From Acuticoccus sediminis (lineage in GTDB: Bacteria > Pseudomonadota > Alphaproteobacteria > Rhizobiales > Amorphaceae), in contig NZ_QHHQ01000004.1 of NCBI RefSeq assembly GCF_003258595.1, positions 1 to 64,000 of the forward strand: a stretch of 64,000 nucleotides of DNA, read 5' to 3'. The position numbers and the translations under genes are program-made. This document shows positions 27,137 through 35,563 of the stretch, piece after piece. The first letter of the stretch is position 1; every line of letters starts with the position of its first letter. Below the pieces are notes generated by a model that made no database searches, was not told the origin of the DNA, and worked only from the letters and a program-made list of their open reading frames with translations.

Positions 27137-28302
27137 TAGATCCCCACTGCCGCGAAGAAGACGGCGAACAGGCCGTCAACGACGATCACCAGGAAGATCG
27201 CCTTCACCACCGAGCTCGTCGTCTGACGGCCCAGCGATTCGGACGACCCGCCGACCTTCAGGCCCTCGGAGCAGCCGACCAGACCGATGATGAGCGCCAT
27301 GAACGGCGCCTTGGCGATGCCGACCCAGAACTCCAGCGGCGTCACCACCTCGTTCAGCCGGCGCAGGAAGACGTCCGGCGAGATGCCGAGGTTGCTCCAC
27401 GAGATGAGCATCGCCCCGATGATGGCGGCGATGTCCGACAGGAAGGCGAGGAGCGGCAGCGCGAGGATGAGCGCGATGAGGCGCGGCACCACCAGCACCT
27501 CGACCGGGTCGAGGCCGAGCACGTTGAGCGCGTCGACCTCCTCGCGCATGCGCATCGAGCCGATCTCGGCGGTGAACGCCGAGCCGGAGCGGCCGGCGAC
27601 GAGGATCGCCGCGAGCAGCACGCCGAGCTCGCGCAGGATGAGGATGCCGGACATGTCGACGACGAAGATCGTCGCGCCGAACGAGGACAGGTAAAAGCCG
27701 CCCTGCTGCGCCACGATGAGGCCGACGAGGAAGCTCATCAGCATGACGATCGGCACCGCGCCGCGGCAGGCCCGGTCGAAGTGCGACAGCACGGAGATGA
27801 CGCGAAGGCGCGAGAAGTGCGAGAACACCGTCGACAGGCGGAAGCCGAACACCCCCAGCATCGACAGCAGGTTGACGAAGTCGTGCCCGATGCTGACCGT
27901 GCTCTGGCCGACGGAGCTGAGGCAGCGGACGATGGCCGGCGGCTGGCGCGGCCGATCGAGAAGCTGCGGGATGTGGTTCTCGATCTCGTCGAGCAGGAAT
28001 TCCATGCGCTGGCTGACGTTCGCCAGCTTGACGCGGTTGCCGACGAACTCGGCCCGTGCCCGCTCGCGATGGATGATCCAGGCGCCGGCGGTGTCGGCGG
28101 TGGTCACGTTGCCGAGATCGAACGTCACCTCCGCCGCGTGCTGCCCCCGACCGGGCGCGGAGAGAGGATCGAGCGCCTTGATGGCCCGTTCCGCCGAATC
28201 GGCACCGCTCACCGTCCAGCTGCCGCCGAAGGTGGCCGTGAATTTGTCGCCGTCGTGGTCGACTTTGACCGATGGCGTCGGGGATGGGGCCTGCGCGTCC
28301 AT
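27136..28302 (-). CDS. STAS-MlaE fusion: lipid ABC transporter permease
   Basis: A 388-residue protein. Residues 1-130 form a STAS-like domain (VTFDLGNVTTADTAGAWIIHRER). The MlaE permease domain follows, with its amphipathic entry helix, VPIVMLMSFLVGLIVAQQGG, the ELGVLLAAILVAGRSGSAFTAEIGSMRMREEVDAL loop and the conserved C-terminal segments. In Mla of E. coli the STAS protein MlaB is separate; fusion to the permease is common in alphaproteobacteria. First gene of the four-gene operon; the promoter must lie in 28303-28464, divergent from dgcN. Confidence 0.92.
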   Translation of the reverse strand: MDAQAPSPTPSVKVDHDGDKFTATFGGSWTVSGADSAERAIKALDPLSAPGRGQHAAEVTFDLGNVTTADTAGAWIIHRERARAEFVGNRVKLANVSQRMEFLLDEIENHIPQLLDRPRQPPAIVRCLSSVGQSTVSIGHDFVNLLSMLGVFGFRLSTVFSHFSRLRVISVLSHFDRACRGAVPIVMLMSFLVGLIVAQQGGFYLSSFGATIFVVDMSGILILRELGVLLAAILVAGRSGSAFTAEIGSMRMREEVDALNVLGLDPVEVLVVPRLIALILALPLLAFLSDIAAIIGAMLISWSNLGISPDVFLRRLNEVVTPLEFWVGIAKAPFMALIIGLVGCSEGLKVGGSSESLGRQTTSSVVKAIFLVIVVDGLFAVFFAAVGI

Positions 28303-28464
28303 CTTCTCGTCTTTTGCGTGCTCGTTTTAGGTGGTAGCTCCACAAGGCGGTTTCGTCACCAGCAGTCGGCCGATACCGATGCAGCGTCTCGCGGAGTGCT
28401 GCACAATGGCATCATGTCGGCACTGGGTGAAAAGTCCGCAAAGATCAAAGAGGAATAGGCGTCT

Positions 28465-29475
28465 ATGGAACTCGAACGCCCCTATCTGTTGTTTCTCGGC
28501 GACGTTCCGGACGCGCTGGCCGCCAAGACCGGTCTCGGTATCGTCGATTGGCGGCGCGATTGGTGCGTGGGTCAGTGGCGCCTGCCGAACTGCAAGGCCG
28601 ACGCCAAGCTCCCCGAGATGAATGCGACGGACGCCGCCGCCGCGGGCGCCAAGACGATGATCGTCGGCGTCGTCAACGCGGGCGGTGTCCTTCCGGATCA
28701 CTGGATCGCCTCCATCGTCGAGGCGCTGGAGGCCGGGCTCGACGTCGCGAGCGGGCTGCACAAGCCGCTCGCCAGCGTGCCGGCCATCGCCGAGGCCGCG
28801 GCCAAGACCGGCCAGCGGCTGCTCGACGTTCGCATCTCCAAGCAGAGCTTCGCTACGGGCAAGGGCAACAAACGCTCCGGCAAGCGCCTCCTGACGGTCG
28901 GAACCGACTGCTCCGTCGGCAAGAAGTATACCGCGCTCGCACTTGAAGCCGGCATGAATGCCAAGGGCTTCGACGCGACATTCTGCGCCACCGGGCAGAC
29001 CGGGGTGTTCATCTCCGGCCGGGGCGTCGCCATCGACGCGGTGGTCGCCGACTTCATCTCCGGTGCGGCCGAGTGGCTCACCCCGGCGACGGAGCCGAAC
29101 GCCTGGCAGATCGTCGAGGGTCAGGGCTCGCTGTTCCACCCGTCCTTCGCCGGCGTGTCGCTCGGCCTGCTGCACGGTGCGCAGCCCGACGCCTTCGTCG
29201 TCTGCCACGAACCGACCCGCACCAAGATGCGCGGCGTCGAGACCCCGCTGCCGACCATCGGCGAGGTGATCGAGGCGACGATCGCGATGGGCAAGCTGAC
29301 CAACCCGGCGATCAGGCCGGTCGGCATCGCCGTCAACACCGCCGCGCTCGACGAGGGAGAGGCACGGGCGATGCTCTACTCGGTTGCGACGGAATACAAC
29401 CTGCCGACGATCGATCCGGTCCGCTTCGGGGTCGACCCGATCGTCGACGCCCTCGCCGCGGAGTATCTCGCGTGA
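28465..29475 (+). CDS. dgcN: DgcN-type N-acetyltransferase (DUF1611), D-glutamate metabolism
   Basis: A 336-residue DUF1611 protein. The N-terminal YLLFLGDVPDALAAKTGLGIVDWR and RLPNCKADAKLPEM pattern is followed by a P-loop-like LLTVGTDCSVGKKYTALAL and ATGQTGVFISGRG. In marine proteobacteria the pair DgcN/DgcA converts D-Glu to N-acetyl-D-Glu and then to the L-form (established for that family; transferred here by similarity and by the dgcA neighbour). Stop and dgcA start overlap by one base. Confidence 0.88.
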   Translation: MELERPYLLFLGDVPDALAAKTGLGIVDWRRDWCVGQWRLPNCKADAKLPEMNATDAAAAGAKTMIVGVVNAGGVLPDHWIASIVEALEAGLDVASGLHKPLASVPAIAEAAAKTGQRLLDVRISKQSFATGKGNKRSGKRLLTVGTDCSVGKKYTALALEAGMNAKGFDATFCATGQTGVFISGRGVAIDAVVADFISGAAEWLTPATEPNAWQIVEGQGSLFHPSFAGVSLGLLHGAQPDAFVVCHEPTRTKMRGVETPLPTIGEVIEATIAMGKLTNPAIRPVGIAVNTAALDEGEARAMLYSVATEYNLPTIDPVRFGVDPIVDALAAEYLA

Positions 29476-30452
29476 TGCAGCTCACCGCTCGCGCCGAAGA
29501 GTTCCCGATCGCCGGGGTGTTCTCGATCTCGCGCGAGCGGCGCACCATCGCCCGCGTCGTCGTCGCGATGATCACCGACGGCACCTTCACGGGCCGCGGC
29601 GAGTCCGTGCCCTACCCGCGCTACGGCGAGTCGGTCGAGGGCGTCGTCGGCGACATCGAGGCGATGGCCGAGAAGGTCGCCGCCGGGCTCACCCGCGAGG
29701 AGCTTCAGGAGGCGATGGAGGCCGGCGCCGCGCGCAACGCCATCGACCTCGCCATGTGGGACTTCGAGGCCAAGCGCAGCGGCCAGCGCGTCGCCGACAT
29801 GGTCGGCCGCACGATGTCGCCGGTGACGACCGCCTATACCATCGGCCTCGGCGAGCCGGACGAGATGGCCGAGGCGGCGGCGGCCGCGAGCGAGCGCCCG
29901 CTGCTGAAGATCAAGCTCGGCCGGCCGACCGGCGACGACAAGCGCATCGCCGCCGTGCGCGCCGCGGTGCCGAACGCGACGCTCATCGTCGACGCCAACG
30001 AGGGCTGGAGCGAGAACAACCTTCTCATCAACATGTCCGCCTGCGCGGCGGCGAAGGTGGCGATGATCGAGCAGCCCCTGCCCTCCCGCCGCGACGGGGC
30101 GCTGGCGACGATCTCCCACCCGGTGCCGATCTGCGCCGACGAGAGCGTCCACACCTCCAAGGATCTCGCCGCGCTGAAGGGCCGCTACGATGCGGTCAAC
30201 ATCAAGCTCGACAAGACCGGCGGGCTGACGGAGGCGCTGAAGGCCGTGGCCGAGGCCGAGCGTGTCGGCCTCAAGGTGATGGTGGGGTGCATGGTGTCGA
30301 CGTCGCTCGGTATCGCTCCGGCGATGCTGCTGGCACCGGGTGCCGACTATGCCGATGTCGACGGCCCGCTGATGCTGGCCAATGACCGCGACGGCGGCCT
30401 CACCTTCGATGGCTCGACCGTCTACCCGCCCAGCCCCGAACTCTGGGGCTGA
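29475..30452 (+). CDS. dgcA: DgcA-type N-acetyl-D-glutamate racemase (enolase superfamily)
   Basis: A 325-residue member of the dipeptide-epimerase branch of the enolase superfamily. Catalytic features: KIKLG (Lys of the first KxK), metal ligands Asp in LIVDANEGW, Glu in MIEQPLP and Asp in ICADESVH, and the second Lys in AVNIKLDKTGG. Without dgcN this would be called an L-Ala-D/L-Glu epimerase; the overlap with dgcN supports the DgcA assignment. The ATG at 29475 is chosen over the open frame further upstream. Confidence 0.86.
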   Translation: MQLTARAEEFPIAGVFSISRERRTIARVVVAMITDGTFTGRGESVPYPRYGESVEGVVGDIEAMAEKVAAGLTREELQEAMEAGAARNAIDLAMWDFEAKRSGQRVADMVGRTMSPVTTAYTIGLGEPDEMAEAAAAASERPLLKIKLGRPTGDDKRIAAVRAAVPNATLIVDANEGWSENNLLINMSACAAAKVAMIEQPLPSRRDGALATISHPVPICADESVHTSKDLAALKGRYDAVNIKLDKTGGLTEALKAVAEAERVGLKVMVGCMVSTSLGIAPAMLLAPGADYADVDGPLMLANDRDGGLTFDGSTVYPPSPELWG

Positions 30453-30642
30453 GGCGCGCGGCCGCGGCAAGCTGCAGCCGCTCGGCGTACCTGGCCTGCG
30501 GCCTCCGGGACATCTGGCCCGCGACCTCCGGAGAGGTTCCCAATCCTGCCTCCTGCGCTCGATCGTGCGCAGGGTTCCTCGGGCCGGGCGCCCGCACGGC
30601 CGCCCGGCATCCGGGAAGCCGTGCTTCGGCCGGATCGGGGCG

Positions 30643-31632
30643 CTATTCGTCCTCGAGTGCGCGCATCAGCATGGGCGGGTCGACGTTGCCGCCCGACAGG
30701 ACGACCACGACCGTTTCCCCCTTCACGTCGATGAGGCCGCCCAGCAGGGCGGCGAGCGCGATGGCGCCGCCCGGCTCGGTGACGAGCTTCAGCTCGTGGA
30801 AGGCGAAGGCCATCGCCTTGTAGATCAGTTCGTCCGGCACGGCGACGCCCGGCTCGGCGAGGCGCGTCAGTACCGGGAAGGTCAGCTCCCCCGGCTGCTG
30901 CGACAGCAGCGCGTCCGCGATGGAGCCGCCACGGATCGTGTTCGTCTCGCGGTGGCCGCTGCGCAGCGAGCGGGAGGTGTCGTCGAACCCCTCCGGCTCC
31001 ACCGGCTGGCAGACCGCCGTCGGCATGCGCGCCTTGATCGCCGTCGCGATGCCCGACAGCAGGCCGCCGCCGCTCACCGGGACGAGCACCCGGTCCGGCG
31101 AGACGCCGAGGCGCGCGAGGTCCTCGGCCACCTCGATCCCCACCGTGCCCTGCCCGGCCATCACGCCGGGATCGTCGTAGGGCGAGACGAAGGTGGCGCC
31201 GGTCTCGGCGGCGATGTCGGTCGCGATCTTGACGCGGTCGTCGTTCTCGCGGTCGTACCCGACGACCGTCGCGCCGGAGCGGATGGTGCGGGCGCGTTTG
31301 ATGGCGGGCGCGTCGTGCGGCATGACGATGGTGGCCGGGATGCCGGCGACCCGCGCCGCCTCCGCGACGCCCTGCGCGTGGTTGCCCGAGGAGCAGGCGA
31401 CGACGCCGCGCTGGCGCGAGCCTTCCGGCAGCCGCCCGATGGCGTTCGTCGCGCCCCGGAACTTGAACGAGCCGGTGCGCTGCAGGCACTCCGGCTTGAT
31501 GAAGACGCGTGCGCCGACCCGGGTGTCCAGCACGGGGGAGGACATCAACGGCGTATGTACAACCCGACCGGCCAGACGGCTCGCGGCCGCCTCCACGTCC
31601 GCGTCGGTGATCGCAACTGGGGGTTCATCCAT
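30643..31632 (-). CDS. PLP-dependent threonine/serine dehydratase family protein
   Basis: A 329-residue fold-type II enzyme. Schiff-base Lys57 is in TGSFKFRG, the phosphate cradle appears as SSGNHAQG, and a PVSGGGLLSG glycine loop lies near residue 180. No C-terminal ACT domain is present, so it resembles catabolic threonine dehydratase, serine racemase or hydroxyaspartate dehydratases. These cannot be separated by eye. Its start overlaps the stop of the phosphoesterase gene by one base, so the two form an operon, convergent with dgcNA. Confidence 0.85.
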   Translation of the reverse strand: MDEPPVAITDADVEAAASRLAGRVVHTPLMSSPVLDTRVGARVFIKPECLQRTGSFKFRGATNAIGRLPEGSRQRGVVACSSGNHAQGVAEAARVAGIPATIVMPHDAPAIKRARTIRSGATVVGYDRENDDRVKIATDIAAETGATFVSPYDDPGVMAGQGTVGIEVAEDLARLGVSPDRVLVPVSGGGLLSGIATAIKARMPTAVCQPVEPEGFDDTSRSLRSGHRETNTIRGGSIADALLSQQPGELTFPVLTRLAEPGVAVPDELIYKAMAFAFHELKLVTEPGGAIALAALLGGLIDVKGETVVVVLSGGNVDPPMLMRALEDE

Positions 31633-32462
31633 CAGGCAGTGACCGGCTCGTGATCATCGAATGTCACGGGAGCGCCGTAGGTCTCGACATAGCCGATATG
31701 TGACACAGCGCGCCCGCCCTCAATCATATGCACACCGTAGGCCGGAGGCTCCATGACGAGGGCCGGCGGCGTCATTTCATCCAACGCCAGAACCACCTGA
31801 TGCGCAACGCCCGGGATCGCCATCACCGGAACGCCGCCGACTTCGGACACGATCGTGCGGTGCACATGGCCGCAGACGATCCGCACGATGTTCTCGTGCC
31901 GCGCCAGAACCTTGGCGAACGCGCGCGCGTCGGTGAGGCCGATCTTGTCCATGAAGTCGATCCCCACCTGGAACGGCGGGTGGTGCATCGCGATCAGGAC
32001 GGGACCCGAGGTCGCGAGCGTCGCGTCCAGCCAGCGGAGCTGCGCCTCACCCAGTTCGCCCTGGTGCTGCGACTGGTCGGGCGAGGAGACGGACGTGTCG
32101 AGCGCGACGACCGTCACCCCGCCGATCTTGTGCACGTGGCAGGCCTTGCCGGGCACGCACTCCTCGGCGAAGCCGGGGAAGGCCTGGAACGCGTCGCGCA
32201 GGGTCGGGGTCGAGTCGTGGTTGCCCGGAATGACGATGACCGGCACCGCGAAGCGCGACAGCAGCATGGCGGCGCGATTATAGGCATCCTCCTCGCCGAG
32301 GTCGGTGATGTCGCCGGAGACAATCACCGCGTCGATATAAGGGTGCCGGGAATTGATGGCGTCGATGGCCTGGACGACGAAGCGGTCAGTGTCGATCCGC
32401 CCCAGCGTCAAAGTGCCGGGTGGCCTCAGGTGCAGATCGGTGAGTTGTGCAAAGACCGCCAT
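31632..32462 (-). CDS. CpdA-like cyclic nucleotide phosphodiesterase / metallophosphoesterase
   Basis: A 276-residue calcineurin-type enzyme with the full metal-site set: DLH at 8-10, VSGDITD, GNHD, MHHPP and CGHVHR. Organisation matches class III cyclic nucleotide phosphodiesterases such as CpdA (cAMP breakdown), but other phosphodiester substrates are possible. First gene of a two-gene operon with the PLP enzyme. It is divergent from the GT39 gene. Confidence 0.85.
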   Translation of the reverse strand: MAVFAQLTDLHLRPPGTLTLGRIDTDRFVVQAIDAINSRHPYIDAVIVSGDITDLGEEDAYNRAAMLLSRFAVPVIVIPGNHDSTPTLRDAFQAFPGFAEECVPGKACHVHKIGGVTVVALDTSVSSPDQSQHQGELGEAQLRWLDATLATSGPVLIAMHHPPFQVGIDFMDKIGLTDARAFAKVLARHENIVRIVCGHVHRTIVSEVGGVPVMAIPGVAHQVVLALDEMTPPALVMEPPAYGVHMIEGGRAVSHIGYVETYGAPVTFDDHEPVTA

Positions 32463-32511
32463 ATGCGCGCCTCTAGCAGGGCCGCCGTGCGGATGCTACT
32501 GCCGCGTGCGT

Positions 32512-32527
32512 AACACTGTGGAGTGTT
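32512..32527. promoter_or_regulatory. Inverted repeat in the phosphoesterase/GT39 divergent region
   Basis: AACACT-GTGG-AGTGTT, a perfect 6-bp dyad within the 112-bp divergent intergenic region, a candidate operator. Confidence 0.35.
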
Positions 32528-32574
32528 GCATCCCGGCCGATGACCCCGGCTCCCAGTTCCCCTAAGGCCATTCC

Positions 32575-34257
32575 ATGTCGACCCCACCAACAGCGCGCCC
32601 GCACGACGGGTCATCGATCAGTGTTTGGGCCTCGATCGCGCTCGTCCTGCTCGTATTCTTGGCATACGTGCCCGGCTTTGCGACAGTGCCGCCGCTCGAC
32701 CGCGACGAGCCGCGCTACACCCAGGCCACCAAGCAGATGGTGGAGACGGGCGACTACGTCCAAATCCGCTTCCAGGACGCGCCGCGCAACAAGAAGCCGA
32801 TCGGCATCCACTGGCTGCAGGCCGCGGCGGTGTGGGCAAGCGGCGACGGCAACGAGGCCCCGTTGTGGGTCTACCGGATGCCCTCGATCATCGGCGCCAT
32901 CGCGGCCGTTCTCCTCTCCGTCTGGATGGCGCGTGCGTTCCTGCCGCTCGGCGGAGCGCTGATCGTCGGCGGCCTCCTCGGCGCGACGGTCATCGTCGGG
33001 GTCGAGGCGCGGCTTGCCAAGACCGATGCCGTGCTGCTGGCGACCGTCGTCCTGATGCAGGGCGCGCTCGCCCGGGTCTGGCTGCGCGAGGCGAAAGGAT
33101 GGGCCGCGCCGATCGCCTTCTGGGTCGGCCTCGCGCTCGGCGTCCTGGTGAAGGGGCCGATCGCGCCGATGGTGGCGGTCCTCAGCGTCCTCGTCCTGTC
33201 ATGGCGCTCGGGCTGGAGCCTCGTGCCGCGGCTTCGACCGCTCGTCGGCGTCCTCATCCTGGCGCTCATCTGCCTGCCCTGGTTCGTGGCCATCTGGCGC
33301 GCGACCGACGGCGCGTTCTTCGCCAACGCGCTGGGGCGCGACTTCCTCGGCAAGGCCGCGACCGGGCAGGAAGGGCACTGGGCCCCGCCGCTGACGCACG
33401 CTGCGCTCTTCTTCGTGGTCGCCTGGCCGCTGGCGCCGTTCTTCGTCGCGGCCGCGCGCGGCTTCTTCTCCGAGCGGAGCGCCGCGCTACTCTTCGCGGC
33501 GGCCTGGGCGATCCCGAGCTGGATCGTCTTCGAGATCACGCCGACCAAGCTGCCGCACTACACGCTCCCGCTCCTGCCGGCGATCGCGCTCGCCGTGGTC
33601 GCGGTGCTGGGGTCCGCGGAACCGCCCCGGTTCCTGCGCCGCCTGGCGAGCTTCGCGCTGATCGCCACGCCGCTCGGCCTCGTGCTGGTCGCCCTCGCGG
33701 CGCCGGCCTACATCGCGAGCGCGGTCGGCCTGCCGATCAACGTCACCGGGATCCTCTTCTCGTGGGTGACGCCGATCGCGGTGGTGGCGATCGGCCTCGG
33801 CGTCGTCGCCGGCATGTCGCTGTGGCGCGGACGGGCGGCGCTCTCGCTGCCGGTGGTCGGCGCGGGGATCGCCTCCGCGGCGGTGGCGCAGGCGCTGGCG
33901 TGGGGCCTCATCGTGCCCAACATCGCCCCGCTCTGGGTCAGCCCGACCATCGTGCGCACGGCCGACGCCGTCTCCTCCTGTCCGGACCCGCGCATCGCCA
34001 GCGTCGGCGGCTTCAACGAGCCGAGCCTCATCTTCCTCGCCGGGACAGACACCGCGCTCACCGGCCCCGAGGAGGCCGTCGCCCTGGCCGAGAAGGAGTG
34101 CGTCGTCATCGTCTCGCGCGAGCGCACGGTCGCAGGCGTCCGCGCCGCGGCGGAGGCCGCCGGCGTGACGCTCAGGGAGCCGGCGACGGTGACGGGGTTC
34201 AACATCTCCAAGGGCGATCCCGTCCGCCTCACCTTCTTCGTGAAGGAGGCGCCGTGA
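32575..34257 (+). CDS. ArnT-like glycosyltransferase, GT39/PMT family
   Basis: A 560-residue integral membrane enzyme that transfers a sugar from a polyprenyl-phosphate donor onto lipid A or another acceptor at the periplasmic face. The first membrane helix (IALVLLVFLAYVPGFA) leads to the catalytic acidic loop PPLDRDEPRYTQATKQMVETGDYV. About a dozen membrane segments follow, with FEITPTKLPHYTLPLLPA in the family-typical place, and a soluble C-terminal domain. Downstream GT2 and LAB_N genes overlap it, and such a set is usual for a polyprenyl-P-sugar pathway. Confidence 0.88.
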   Translation: MSTPPTARPHDGSSISVWASIALVLLVFLAYVPGFATVPPLDRDEPRYTQATKQMVETGDYVQIRFQDAPRNKKPIGIHWLQAAAVWASGDGNEAPLWVYRMPSIIGAIAAVLLSVWMARAFLPLGGALIVGGLLGATVIVGVEARLAKTDAVLLATVVLMQGALARVWLREAKGWAAPIAFWVGLALGVLVKGPIAPMVAVLSVLVLSWRSGWSLVPRLRPLVGVLILALICLPWFVAIWRATDGAFFANALGRDFLGKAATGQEGHWAPPLTHAALFFVVAWPLAPFFVAAARGFFSERSAALLFAAAWAIPSWIVFEITPTKLPHYTLPLLPAIALAVVAVLGSAEPPRFLRRLASFALIATPLGLVLVALAAPAYIASAVGLPINVTGILFSWVTPIAVVAIGLGVVAGMSLWRGRAALSLPVVGAGIASAAVAQALAWGLIVPNIAPLWVSPTIVRTADAVSSCPDPRIASVGGFNEPSLIFLAGTDTALTGPEEAVALAEKECVVIVSRERTVAGVRAAAEAAGVTLREPATVTGFNISKGDPVRLTFFVKEAP

Positions 34258-35147
34258 GCGGAGGCCGCGACGGACCGAAGCCGGACGACATACCTGCCGC
34301 CACCTTGTCCGGAGCGGCCGGCTTCACTACAGACGGGACCGAACCGCGAACCGATGCGTCCGCGGCCGCTTCGTTCCCGGATCCGTCGATGTCATCCCGC
34401 GCCCCAGAAAGCCCGGTCGTCTCAATTCTGATTCCCGCCAAGGACGAGGCGGGGTCGATCGCGGACGTGCTGCACGAGATCACGGCGTCCTCGCTCGGCT
34501 CGCTCGGCGTCCCGTACGAGTTCGTCGTCATCGATGACGGCTCCACCGACGGGACTGCCAGGGCCGCGCTCGGCGCAGGCCTCCCCAACGTGCGCGTGCT
34601 GCGGCACGAGAAGTCGGGCGGCAAGTCGCGGGCGATCCGCGCCGGCGCGCTGGCGGCCCGGGGCGAGATCCTCGTCACGATGGACGGCGACGGCCAGAAC
34701 GATCCGCAATTCCTCGCCGCGCTGGTGGCTCCGCTCCTAAGCGACCCGGCCGTCGGCATCGTCGCCGGCCAGCGCACGCGCCGGCACGACGGGTGGCAGA
34801 AGAAGTTTGTGTCGAAGGTCGCCAACCGCACGCGCCGCGCCCTCCTCGCGGACGACACGCGCGACACCGCGTGCGGGCTGAAGGCGATGCGGCGGGACGT
34901 CTACCTGACGCTGCCGTTCTTCGACAACAACCACCGCTTCTACCCGGCGCTCTTCATGCGCGAGGGGTGGCGCGTGGGACATGTGGACGTGGCCGACCGG
35001 CCCCGCACCACGGGCCAATCGAAATATGGCGTGCTCGACCGCGCGCTGGTGGGACTGCCCGACCTGTTGGGCATGTGGTGGCTGCGGCGCCGGGCGGCCT
35101 CACGCCCGACCGCGGTCGAGGTAACGCGGGAGTCGGTGGATGGGTGA
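34254..35147 (+). CDS. GT2 glycosyltransferase, dolichyl/undecaprenyl-phosphate sugar synthase-like
   Basis: A 297-residue protein. A 45-residue low-complexity leader precedes the GT-A domain: VVSILIPAKDEAGSIADVL, VVIDDGSTDGTA, the DxD-type TMDGDGQNDP, and TACGLKAMRRDVY. A weak amphipathic C-terminus follows. It resembles ArnC/DPM-type enzymes that make the lipid-linked sugar used by the upstream GT39. The GTG start overlaps the GT39 stop (GTGA). The ATG at 34390 is an alternative that would remove the leader. Confidence 0.87.
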   Translation: MSGGRDGPKPDDIPAATLSGAAGFTTDGTEPRTDASAAASFPDPSMSSRAPESPVVSILIPAKDEAGSIADVLHEITASSLGSLGVPYEFVVIDDGSTDGTARAALGAGLPNVRVLRHEKSGGKSRAIRAGALAARGEILVTMDGDGQNDPQFLAALVAPLLSDPAVGIVAGQRTRRHDGWQKKFVSKVANRTRRALLADDTRDTACGLKAMRRDVYLTLPFFDNNHRFYPALFMREGWRVGHVDVADRPRTTGQSKYGVLDRALVGLPDLLGMWWLRRRAASRPTAVEVTRESVDG

Positions 35148-35472
35148 GTGGTGGTCCGGCCTGGGAACGTGGTTCCACGAGGTCTTCGTCGAGCAGTTCG
35201 ACGTCTGGATCGCGATCGGGTTCTTCGCCCAGGCCATGTTCTCGGCGCGCTTCCTCATCCAGTGGATCGCATCCGAGCGGGCGGGACGGTCCGTCGTCCC
35301 GGTGGCGTTCTGGTTCTTCTCGATCGCCGGCGGCGGATTGCTGTTTATCTACGCCCTGTCGCGCCAGGACCCGGTGTTCATCGCCGGCCAGGGCACGGGC
35401 CTGCTGATCTACGCCCGCAACATCTGGCTGATCGTCCGCGAGCGGAAGTCGGCGCTCGCCAACGCAAGCTGA
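35140..35472 (+). CDS. LAB_N domain membrane protein (lipid-A-disaccharide synthase N-terminal-like)
   Basis: A 110-residue protein of three membrane helices: WIAIGFFAQAMFSARFLIQWIASER, VVPVAFWFFSIAGGGLLFIYAL, and GQGTGLLIYARNIWLI. This is the LAB_N pattern, a SWEET/PQ-loop-like small membrane domain often encoded beside GT2/GT39 sugar-lipid genes. Role unknown. It overlaps the GT2 gene by 8 bases. Confidence 0.88.
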   Translation: MGEWWSGLGTWFHEVFVEQFDVWIAIGFFAQAMFSARFLIQWIASERAGRSVVPVAFWFFSIAGGGLLFIYALSRQDPVFIAGQGTGLLIYARNIWLIVRERKSALANAS

Positions 35473-35474
35473 CC

Positions 35475-35539
35475 GTCCCCGGCCCCGCCGGGGACATTCC
35501 GCCGCGCGGGCGACCCCGGGTCGGAGGCCATTGGCCTCC
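35475..35539. terminator. Two hairpins between the LAB_N gene and metC
   Basis: GTCCCCGG / CCGGGGAC (35475-35482 and 35488-35495) and GGAGGCC-ATT-GGCCTCC (35523-35539) in a convergent gap. No T-runs. Confidence 0.5.
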
Positions 35540-35563
35540 AACCCCCGTCCGACGGGCGGCGGC

